A DNA stretch of 9,605 bases from assembly GCA_031265635.1 (NCBI GenBank), contig JAISCK010000171.1:1-9605 (forward strand), written 5' to 3'. Shown piece by piece: positions 1-6,390 of the stretch. The DNA comes from Spirochaetaceae bacterium. Its GTDB lineage: Bacteria > Spirochaetota > Spirochaetia > Treponematales > Breznakiellaceae. A program made the translations under genes and the position numbers. Position 1 is the first letter of the stretch, and every line of letters begins with the position of its first letter. The notes beneath the pieces were generated by a model. That model searched no databases. It saw only the letters and a program-made list of their open reading frames with translations, and had not been told where the DNA came from.

Positions 1-20
1 GGGCGCAAGGGATTGGAGGG

Positions 21-88
21 GCGCGAAGCGGACCCCGCAGGGCTGGCCCGAAGGGACAGACCGAGGAGGCCGGAGCGAAGCGGAGCCC
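21..88. repeat. Pair of short direct repeats in the GC-rich left flank
   Basis: Positions 21-36 and 73-88 match at 14 of 16 bases and share the identical core GCGAAGCGGA (23-32 and 75-84), 52 bp apart. The surrounding 1-100 stretch is GC-rich with many short GGCC, GCCC and CCGG blocks, and I see no convincing gene or ribosome binding site in it. It resembles the dispersed GC-rich intergenic repeats of some bacterial genomes, but this cannot be tested from a single copy region. Confidence 0.35.
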
Positions 89-125
89 CGGAAAGCCCGG
101 TTTCCGGCCGCGGCGCGGCCGGAAA
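88..125 (-). other. GC-rich hairpin with a competing third arm downstream of ilvB
   Basis: A perfect 10-bp inverted repeat pairs 101-110 (TTTCCGGCCG on the plus strand) with 116-125 (CGGCCGGAAA) across a 5-nt loop. A further CCGGAAA at 88-94 can pair with 101-107 instead, around a 6-nt loop. The two hairpins share one arm and cannot form together. It lacks a U-tract on its 3' side in the minus-strand RNA. It may stabilise the operon's 3' end or back up the upstream terminator; a leader for a gene left of the window is also possible. Confidence 0.5.
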
Positions 126-131
126 TGCGCT

Positions 132-152
132 AAAAAACTTTGACAGGCAAAG
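132..152 (-). terminator. Weak intrinsic terminator candidate after ilvB
   Basis: Three nt past the ilvB stop codon the minus strand has CTTTG, a 5-nt loop, CAAAG and then six T residues (137-132). The form is that of a Rho-independent terminator, at the expected place for the operon end. The stem is only 5 bp with two G-C pairs, so it may work poorly alone; the GC-rich hairpin just downstream could assist. Confidence 0.4.
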
Positions 153-155
153 GCC

Positions 156-1904
156 CTACAGTATCTGCTCGTCTATGGGCTGGCCGCCGGGAACCATGGG
201 AAGCGCTTTTTCGTCACGGTCTATGAGGGCGTCGATGAGGGCGGGCTTGCCCTCCGAGAGAGCGGCCATGGCTTTTTCGAGCGCGGCGGAAAAGGAAGCG
301 GGACTGGCGGCGGACCAGGCGGGGACGCCGTAGGCTCCGGCAAGGGCGACAAAGTCGGGGGGCCGGTCCAGATTGGTTTCCGCGTAACGGCTTTCGTAAA
401 AGAAATTCTGCCACTGGCGTACCATGCCCAGGGCGTGGTTGTTAAAAACCACTACCAGCACGGGGAGACCGTAATTCATGACGGTGGCAAGCTCGCCCGA
501 GTTCATTCTGAAACAGCCGTCGCCGGTAAAAAGCGCCACCGGTCTTTGGGGGCCGGCCGCCTTCGCGCCCAGAGCCGCGCCCAGGCCGTAGCCCATGGTC
601 CCAAGGCCCCCTGAACTCAGGAAGGACCGGGGTTTTGACGCGGGATAAAACTGGGCGGCCCAAATCTGGTGCTGCCCCACATCGGTAACTATTATGGCAT
701 CGGGGCCGAGTTTTGCCGCGCATTCCTCAATGATGAAGCGGGGATGCAGGTGTTTTGCCGATGAGCCGCCGCGGTCATGGGTAACGGGGATTTTTTTCTT
801 CCACTGCTCTATCTCCCCGTTCCAGTCGGTCTCGGCCCTCACCGGAAGTTTTTCCAGTATGCGGGAAAGTATATCCTTTATGTCTCCCACCACCCAGGCG
901 TGGGAACGGACATTCTTGTTTATTTCCGCCGGGTCAATATCAAGGTGAAGTATACGCGCCGTGCGGGCGAATTTATCGGTACGGCTGGTAACCCGGTCCG
1001 AGAAGCGGGCGCCTATGGCTACAACAAGGTCCGCCTTCTGCACGGCCTTGTTAGACGCTACGGTTCCGTGCATGCCTATGAGGCCCGTGCAGAGTCTGTG
1101 GTCATGGGGTATGGCGCCTATGCCCATGAGGCTCAAGGCCACCGGAGCGTTGAGACATTCGGCAAGAGCGATAAGATGCTCAGAAGCCCCTGATATGATA
1201 ACCCCGCCTCCTGCGTAGAGTACCGGCCGCTTGGCTTCCCTGAGCATGGCCGTGGCGCGCTCTATGTCTTCTCCGGTATAGGTGGGCCTTTCATTGCGCT
1301 CGGCAAGGCGTCTTGCCCTAGCCGCGAGGACGCCGCCCTCGGGGCCGGACGAGAAAGAGTCCCCGGCCTTTACCGTTTTCGACGGCGTCCATTCGCCGGT
1401 GAGGGCGGTAATATCCTTGGGAATGTCTATGAGTACCGGGCCGGGCCTTCCCGAGCGGGCCACTACAAAGGCTTCCCTTACCACCTCGGCAAGCTGGCCC
1501 ACGTCCTTGACTATCCAGTTGTGCTTTACCACCGGCATGGTGATTCCCGCTATGTCCACTTCCTGAAAACTGTCCTTGCCCAGCAGGGCGGTAGCGACAT
1601 TGCCGGTTATGGCAACCAGGGGAACAGAATCCATATAGGCGGTGGCGATGCCGGTAACAAGATTTGTCGCGCCGGGTCCCGATGTGGCTATGCACACCCC
1701 GGTCTTTCCTGTTGAACGGGCATAGCCGTCGGCGGCATGGGCGGCGTGCTGCTCATGGCTTGTCAGTATGTGCCGTATACGGTCGCGGCACTTGAACAGT
1801 TCATCATAAATATACAAAACCGCCCCGCCGGGATAGCCGAACACGGTATCCACGCCCTGTTCGATAAGGGCCTCAATCAAAATACGGGCGCCTGAACACT
1901 GCAT
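156..1904 (-). CDS. ilvB: Acetolactate synthase large (catalytic) subunit
   Basis: Thiamine-diphosphate enzyme that makes 2-acetolactate from two pyruvates, or 2-aceto-2-hydroxybutyrate from pyruvate and 2-oxobutyrate; first common step of valine and isoleucine synthesis, acting with IlvN. Numbered from ATG 1904 (582 residues): GVDTVFGYPGGAV near residues 17-29, catalytic Glu51 in SHEQHAAHAADGYAR, then SGPGATNLVTGIA and FQEVDIAGIT. The central FAD domain follows, then SSGGLGTMGYGLGAALGA and the diphosphate/Mg motif GDGCFRMN (461-468) through Asn488-Asn489. The last residues, PMVPGGQP, fit the family C terminus. A linker around 178-208 is about 18 residues longer than in E. coli IlvI. It is the last gene of the operon, far from ilvN. 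ATG 1910 is two codons upstream, but its ribosome binding site would have no spacer. A catabolic AlsS is less likely because of the operon and the presence of ilvN. Confidence 0.97.
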   Translation of the reverse strand: MQCSGARILIEALIEQGVDTVFGYPGGAVLYIYDELFKCRDRIRHILTSHEQHAAHAADGYARSTGKTGVCIATSGPGATNLVTGIATAYMDSVPLVAITGNVATALLGKDSFQEVDIAGITMPVVKHNWIVKDVGQLAEVVREAFVVARSGRPGPVLIDIPKDITALTGEWTPSKTVKAGDSFSSGPEGGVLAARARRLAERNERPTYTGEDIERATAMLREAKRPVLYAGGGVIISGASEHLIALAECLNAPVALSLMGIGAIPHDHRLCTGLIGMHGTVASNKAVQKADLVVAIGARFSDRVTSRTDKFARTARILHLDIDPAEINKNVRSHAWVVGDIKDILSRILEKLPVRAETDWNGEIEQWKKKIPVTHDRGGSSAKHLHPRFIIEECAAKLGPDAIIVTDVGQHQIWAAQFYPASKPRSFLSSGGLGTMGYGLGAALGAKAAGPQRPVALFTGDGCFRMNSGELATVMNYGLPVLVVVFNNHALGMVRQWQNFFYESRYAETNLDRPPDFVALAGAYGVPAWSAASPASFSAALEKAMAALSEGKPALIDALIDRDEKALPMVPGGQPIDEQIL

Positions 1905-1910
1905 ACTCAT

Positions 1911-1916
1911 CTCCTC
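1911..1916 (-). promoter_or_regulatory. Ribosome binding site of ilvB, overlapping the ilvD stop
   Basis: GAGGAG touches the ATG at 1910 directly and stands 6 nt before the ATG at 1904. That spacing favours the second ATG as the real start. The site overlaps the ilvD TGA, which suggests translational coupling. Confidence 0.6.
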
Positions 1917-3570
1917 ACCTTAAAACCGCGCCCTGGGCCGCCGAACTGACCTGGCGGGCATACCGGGCAAGATAGCCTTCCGAGACCTTGGGCGGCAGGG
2001 GCTTCCAGGCGGCCTTCCGCCTTTCAAGCTCTTCGGGATTGAGCCTTACGTCAAGTTTCCTTGCTTCAATATCTATGACGATGGCGTCCCCGTCCCTGAG
2101 GAGACCGATGGGCCCGCCTTCGGCGGCTTCGGGCGAAACATGGCCTATGGCGGCGCCTCTGGACGCGCCCGAAAAACGGCCGTCGGTAATGAGCGCAACC
2201 TTGTCGTCAAGTTTCATCCCCGCAAGGGCGCTCGTAGGCGAAAGCATTTCCTTCATGCCCGGCCCGCCCCTGGGTCCCTCATAACGTATAACAATGACAT
2301 CGCCCGGTTTTATCGCCCCGCCCATGATGGCGTCAAAGGCTGCTTCCTCTGTGTCAAAAACCCGCGCCGGTCCTTCATGCCTGAGCATGGCCGGGGCCAC
2401 GGCGCTCTGCTTGACCACCGCTCCCTGGGGCGCGAGATTGCCCCTGAGGGCCGCAAGCCCTCCTGTTTTTGAATAGGGGCTTTCCACAGGTCGTATTACT
2501 TCGGTATTTTTGTTTACGGCGCCTGTAAGGGCGTCGCCAAAAACGCCGTATACCGCGGGGGCCTCAAGGTCAAGGAGTTTCTTCTTCGCAAGCTCTGAGC
2601 ATACCGCCGGTATGCCCCCCGCCGCGTGGAGGTCCTCTATGGCGCTGGGCCCGGCGGGAGAGAGCTTGCAGAGATTTGGCGTAACGGCGCTTATCCTGTT
2701 AAGCAGATCAAGGTCCAGTTTGAAACCCGTCTCGTGCGCCACAGCCGGAAGGTGGAGCGCCGTGTTGGTGGAGCAACCCAGGGCCATGTCCAGGGCCAGG
2801 GCGTTGAGAAAGGCCCTTTCGGTTAAAATCATTTTCGGGGTTATGTTTTTTTTAAGAACATCCATGACCAGCATACCTGTCTTCTTTGCAAGGCGGAGCC
2901 GTTCCGCCATGACAGCCGGTATGGTTCCGTTCCCCGGCAGGGCAAGGCCCAGGGCCTCGGTAACGCAGTTCATTGAATTGGCGGTAAACATCCCCGAACA
3001 GGAACCGCAGCCCGGACAGGTTATGTCTTCGAGTCCGGCAAGTTCCGCCTCGCTCATCAGCCCCGCGCCCACGGCTCCCACCGCCTCAAAAATGGAGGTC
3101 AGGGTCAGGGGCTTGCCGTCCCGCCTGCCCGCGAGCATGGGACCACCGGATACAAAAACCGAAGGAAGATTGAGCCTCGCGGCGGCCATGAGCATACCGG
3201 GCACTATCTTGTCGCAGTTGGGAATATAGATCATGGCGTCAAAGGCATGGGCCATGACCATACACTCTATGGAATCGGCTATGAGTTCCCTGGTAACCAG
3301 GGAATAGCGCATACCTTCATGGTTCATGGCGATTCCGTCGCACACCCCTATGACCGGGAACTGTACGGGCACGCCTCCGGCCATGCGCACCCCGTCCGCG
3401 GCGGCCCTGGCTACCGTATCCAGGTGGATGTGGCCGGGCACGATTTCGCTTTTGGCTACGGCTATGCCGATCAGGGGCCTTTCAAATTCCTCATCAATAA
3501 AACCCAGGGCCTTAAAAAGGGAACGATGGGGGGCCCGTGCCATGCCCTTCTTTACCGAATCACTGCGCAT
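1915..3570 (-). CDS. ilvD: Dihydroxy-acid dehydratase
   Basis: Dehydrates 2,3-dihydroxyisovalerate and dihydroxymethylvalerate to the 2-oxo acids of valine and isoleucine, using an iron-sulfur cluster and Mg. The 551 residues are close to B. subtilis IlvD. Visible motifs: MRSDSVKKG at the N terminus; EIVPGHIHL (42-50); CDGIAMNHEGMRYSL (77-91) with Mg ligand Asp78; IPNCDK (116-121) with cluster Cys119 and Lys121; CPGCGSCSGMFTANSMNC (185-202) with cluster Cys191; and C-terminal TDGRFSGASRG. Position 46 is Gly rather than the Cys found in [2Fe-2S] enzymes, so I place it in the E. coli/B. subtilis type with a more oxygen-sensitive cluster. It starts 34 nt after leuB, behind AGGAGGAG at a 6-nt spacing, and its stop falls within the ilvB ribosome binding site. 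Confidence 0.98.
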   Translation of the reverse strand: MRSDSVKKGMARAPHRSLFKALGFIDEEFERPLIGIAVAKSEIVPGHIHLDTVARAAADGVRMAGGVPVQFPVIGVCDGIAMNHEGMRYSLVTRELIADSIECMVMAHAFDAMIYIPNCDKIVPGMLMAAARLNLPSVFVSGGPMLAGRRDGKPLTLTSIFEAVGAVGAGLMSEAELAGLEDITCPGCGSCSGMFTANSMNCVTEALGLALPGNGTIPAVMAERLRLAKKTGMLVMDVLKKNITPKMILTERAFLNALALDMALGCSTNTALHLPAVAHETGFKLDLDLLNRISAVTPNLCKLSPAGPSAIEDLHAAGGIPAVCSELAKKKLLDLEAPAVYGVFGDALTGAVNKNTEVIRPVESPYSKTGGLAALRGNLAPQGAVVKQSAVAPAMLRHEGPARVFDTEEAAFDAIMGGAIKPGDVIVIRYEGPRGGPGMKEMLSPTSALAGMKLDDKVALITDGRFSGASRGAAIGHVSPEAAEGGPIGLLRDGDAIVIDIEARKLDVRLNPEELERRKAAWKPLPPKVSEGYLARYARQVSSAAQGAVLR

Positions 3571-3604
3571 GTTTTTCTCCTCCTATATTATATTGAAACT
3601 CAAG

Positions 3605-4732
3605 TCAGGGCGCGTCTTCGACAGCCTTGAGTACCGCGTCCGCCATGGCCCTGGTTCCAACAATGGTCTCCCCGGTATTGCCCCTTCCGGCTATGTCGCC
3701 GGTACGCAGCCCGCTGTCAAGAACCCGGCTCACCGCCGACTCAATGAGCGCCGCCTCTTTTTCGAGGCCGAATGAATAGCGGAGCATCATCGCGCCTGAA
3801 AGTATGGCCGCCAGGGGATTGGCTATGTCCTTCCCCGCTATGTCCGGGGCGGAACCGTGTACGGGCTCGTACATGCCCATGATTGACTTTTCGCCCGCCG
3901 CTCCGGCGCTGCCCAGGCTCGCCGAAGGCAGCATGCCTATGGAACCGGTAAGCACCGACGCCTCATCGGAAAGAATGTCGCCGAACAGGTTTGAGGTAAC
4001 AATGACATCGAACTGTCCCGGACCGCGCACCAACTGCATGGCGCAGTTATCGACATACATATAACTCGTTTCTATAGAAGGATATTCCTTTGCAAGCTCT
4101 TCGGCAACTTCCCGCCAGAGCCTTGACGATTCAAGCACATTGGACTTGTCAACCACGCAGAGCTTCTTCCGCCTTTTTGCCGCCGAGGCATAGCCGGTGC
4201 GGAGTACCCGCTCTATTTCCATCCGGGAATAGGTCTCGGTGTCAAAGGCGCTTGACCCGTCGGCGCTCCTTCCCCGTTCCCCGAAGTAAAGGCCGCCGGT
4301 AAGCTCCCGCACAATGAGCAGGTCAAAGCCCGGTTCGCCGCCGGGACGGGCCGCCGTGAGGACCTCGTCTTTTAAGGGACAGGCGGAACGAAGCTGGGGC
4401 AAAAGAGCAGCCGGCCTGAGATTGGCAAACACGCCAAGTCCTTTGCGCAGACCCAGGAGAGCCCGCTCGGGCCTGAGATCTCCGGGAAGTTTTTCCCATT
4501 TGGGACCGCCCACAGCGCCCAGGAGCAGGGCGTCGCAGCGGGCGGCTGTTTCCACAACGCCTTCGGGAAGGGGTACGCCCGTGCTGTCTATGGCCCTGCC
4601 TCCGGCCTCAAGTTCAACATAATGAAACACATGGCCCGCTTTATCGCCTGCCGCGTCAAGTATCTCCACCGCCGGGCCCGTAACTTCCGGCCCTATCCCG
4701 TCGCCGGGAATCAGCGCTATTGAATAGTTCAT
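3605..4732 (-). CDS. leuB: 3-isopropylmalate dehydrogenase
   Basis: Oxidises and decarboxylates 3-isopropylmalate to 2-oxoisocaproate (leucine branch). Beside cimA it very likely also oxidises 3-methylmalate to 2-oxobutyrate in the citramalate route. The 375-residue length is typical. Seen features: IALIPGDGIGPEV near the N terminus; substrate arginines Arg96, Arg106 and Arg142; RELTGGLYFGE (142-152) with Tyr149; Lys196; metal-binding Asp228, Asp252 and Asp256 in NLFGDILSDEASVLTGSIGM; and the NAD-binding HGSAPDIAGKDIANP (292-306), whose Asp297 is the residue associated with NAD rather than NADP. The ATG overlaps the cimA TGA (ATGA), and an AGGAGG lies 9 nt upstream inside cimA, so translation is probably coupled. 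The isomerase genes leuC and leuD, which must supply its substrate, are not in the window. Confidence 0.97.
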   Translation of the reverse strand: MNYSIALIPGDGIGPEVTGPAVEILDAAGDKAGHVFHYVELEAGGRAIDSTGVPLPEGVVETAARCDALLLGAVGGPKWEKLPGDLRPERALLGLRKGLGVFANLRPAALLPQLRSACPLKDEVLTAARPGGEPGFDLLIVRELTGGLYFGERGRSADGSSAFDTETYSRMEIERVLRTGYASAAKRRKKLCVVDKSNVLESSRLWREVAEELAKEYPSIETSYMYVDNCAMQLVRGPGQFDVIVTSNLFGDILSDEASVLTGSIGMLPSASLGSAGAAGEKSIMGMYEPVHGSAPDIAGKDIANPLAAILSGAMMLRYSFGLEKEAALIESAVSRVLDSGLRTGDIAGRGNTGETIVGTRAMADAVLKAVEDAP

Positions 4733-6381
4733 GCTGTCTGTCCTCCTGTACCGCCGGTTTCGTTGTCAATGATGAGTTTATATTCTATTGAATCAACCAG
4801 CGCCGCGCGGCTCGCGTCAATGATGTCATCCGAAACGCCTACCGTACTCCAGCTTCGCAGGCCGTCGGTTGATTCTATGAGTACCCTGACCTTCGCCGCC
4901 GTGGCTTCATTGCCGTCTATGACCCTGACCTTGTAATCCAAAAGACGCACCTGCTTTAATTCGGCGTAAAAATGAACCAGCGCCCGGCGCAGCGCCCCGT
5001 CCAGGGCGTGAACCGGGCCGTTTCCCTCGGCGGCGGCTATCTCGTCCCTGCCGTCAACAAGCACCTTGACCCACGCGTGGGAACAGGCTATGGAACTGCC
5101 TGTGGGATGTTCGCTTACCACCCTGTAGGCGAGAATTTTGAACAGGGGTTTGTACGCCGCCTTTGCCCCGGCGGAAGGCTTTGCCGGGGATTCGGCGATA
5201 AGACGCCTGACCAGAAGCTCAAAGCTGGCGTCCGCGCCTTCAAACTGCCAGCCCGATGCTTCAAGCTCCTTGATTTTTTCGGAAAGCAGCACGGTGAGCG
5301 GATGATCCCTGGTAACCGAAGGGTCTATCTTCTTCACCCTTTCGGCGATGGCCGAGCGGCCTCCCGCCTCGCTCATGGGAAAATGGCGGCTGTTGCCCAC
5401 CAGGGCAGGTTCTATGTGTTCAAAGGAACGGCTCACCTTGAGTATGCCGTCGGCGTGCATGCCCGCCTTGTGGGCAAACGCCTGGTGTCCCACATAGGGC
5501 ATGTTGTCGGGGACCGCCACATTGGCGGCCTCGGCTACTTTCCAGGTCAGTTCCGAAAGGCGCGCCAGCTTCCCCGGCGGGAGGCAGGGCTTTTTCAATT
5601 TTATTTCTATTGAAGGAATAACCGCCGCGAGTGCGGTATTGCCGCAGCGTTCCCCAAAACCGACCAGGGTTCCCTGTATATGGGTACAGCCCGCCTCAAC
5701 AGCCATAACCGTGTTGGCGCAGGCCATGCCCGCGTCGTTATGCGCATGAATACCTATCCGTATCCCCGGGTTCCGGGAAGAAAGATGGGCAAGGGCCTTT
5801 TTCGCGGCGGCGCTTCCCCTGGCGATGCAGTCAGGGAAACTCCCGCCGTTGGTATCGCAAAGCACAATGCAGGCGGCCCCTGCCCCGGCGGCGGCTTCCA
5901 GTGTCGAGAGGGCGTAAGCGGGATTTGCTTTCCAGCCGTCAAAGAAGTGTTCGGCGTCAAACAGCACCGTCCTCCCCCGCTCCCTGAGGAACGCGACTGT
6001 CTCCGCTATCATGGCGATATTTTCATCAAGGCCGGCGCGGAGAACTTCGGTAACATGGAGATCCCAGCTCTTGCCGAAAATCACCACGGCCCCGGTTTCG
6101 GCCGCCAAAAGGCTTTTTAACTGGCCGTCCTTTTCGGGCGGGCTTCCCTTCTTCCTGGTGGAGCCAAAGGCGCAGAGCTTTGCGTGCCGCAGTTTCAGTG
6201 AAGAAGCGAGGCGGAAAAATTCAAGATCCTTGGGATTACTCCCCGGATTCCCCGCCTCTATCCAGCTTACGCCCAGTTCGTCAAGGGCCTCTGTTACCGC
6301 TATCTTGTCCCGCACCGAAAAACTTATGCGTTCTCCCTGGGAACCGTCCCTGAGAGTGGTATCAAGTATTTCTATGTTCAT
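4729..6381 (-). CDS. cimA: (R)-citramalate synthase
   Basis: Condenses pyruvate with acetyl-CoA to (R)-citramalate, the entry to the threonine-independent route to 2-oxobutyrate and isoleucine. The 550-residue protein starts MNIEILDTTLRDGSQGE, with catalytic Arg11 and Asp12. It carries family hallmarks: FDAEHFFDGW (141-150), VLCDTNGG (173-180), the metal site GIHAHNDAG (210-218; His212, His214), GFGERCGN (241-248) and PYVGHQAFAHKAGMH (295-309). It then has the CimA-type GWQFEGADASFELL (377-390), where LeuA has no equivalent. The C-terminal part (about 410-540) matches the regulatory domain in which isoleucine feedback usually acts. These motifs separate it from LeuA and homocitrate synthase. 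leuA lies 7 nt upstream, and leuB overlaps its stop by 4 nt (ATGA). The start at 6381 is chosen by ribosome binding site and family alignment; ATG 6408 would add nine residues. Confidence 0.94.
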   Translation of the reverse strand: MNIEILDTTLRDGSQGERISFSVRDKIAVTEALDELGVSWIEAGNPGSNPKDLEFFRLASSLKLRHAKLCAFGSTRKKGSPPEKDGQLKSLLAAETGAVVIFGKSWDLHVTEVLRAGLDENIAMIAETVAFLRERGRTVLFDAEHFFDGWKANPAYALSTLEAAAGAGAACIVLCDTNGGSFPDCIARGSAAAKKALAHLSSRNPGIRIGIHAHNDAGMACANTVMAVEAGCTHIQGTLVGFGERCGNTALAAVIPSIEIKLKKPCLPPGKLARLSELTWKVAEAANVAVPDNMPYVGHQAFAHKAGMHADGILKVSRSFEHIEPALVGNSRHFPMSEAGGRSAIAERVKKIDPSVTRDHPLTVLLSEKIKELEASGWQFEGADASFELLVRRLIAESPAKPSAGAKAAYKPLFKILAYRVVSEHPTGSSIACSHAWVKVLVDGRDEIAAAEGNGPVHALDGALRRALVHFYAELKQVRLLDYKVRVIDGNEATAAKVRVLIESTDGLRSWSTVGVSDDIIDASRAALVDSIEYKLIIDNETGGTGGQTA

Positions 6382-6390
6382 CTCCGCCTC
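6382..6390 (-). promoter_or_regulatory. Ribosome binding site of cimA, overlapping the leuA stop
   Basis: The minus strand reads TGAGGCGGAG immediately before the ATG at 6381. GAGG shares its first two bases with the leuA TGA and sits 5 nt from the start codon. This supports ATG 6381 over the in-frame ATG at 6408, which has no purine-rich sequence at the right distance and would overlap leuA by 20 nt. The arrangement suggests translational coupling. Confidence 0.6.

Noticed and set aside
13..333. Plus-strand open frame running from the left flank into the 3' end of ilvB
   Set aside because: Low-complexity Arg/Ala/Gly/Pro translation with no domain, and its second half is antisense to ilvB. 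The GC-rich flank is expected to be open by chance.
2510..3229. Long plus-strand open frame (239 codons) opposite ilvD
   Set aside because: It is a shadow of ilvD, whose GC-rich codons leave the antisense frame open. Its translation has no recognisable domain and is biased to Ser, Arg, Ala and Pro.
3587..3592. Perfect TATAAT on the minus strand in the AT-rich leuB-ilvD spacer, as an internal promoter
   Set aside because: No -35-like hexamer lies 16-18 nt upstream and there is no TG extension. A transcript start about 7 nt downstream would fall inside the ilvD ribosome binding site.
4972..5613. Plus-strand open frame (213 codons) opposite cimA
   Set aside because: It lies wholly antisense to the well-supported cimA, with no family motif; explained by codon bias.
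4729..6381. Second copy of leuA or a homocitrate synthase instead of cimA
   Set aside because: The DTTLRDG and HAHND motifs are shared, but FDAEHFFDGW, VLCDTNGG, PYVGHQAFAHKAGMH and GWQFEGADASFELL are citramalate synthase features not found in LeuA or homocitrate synthase.
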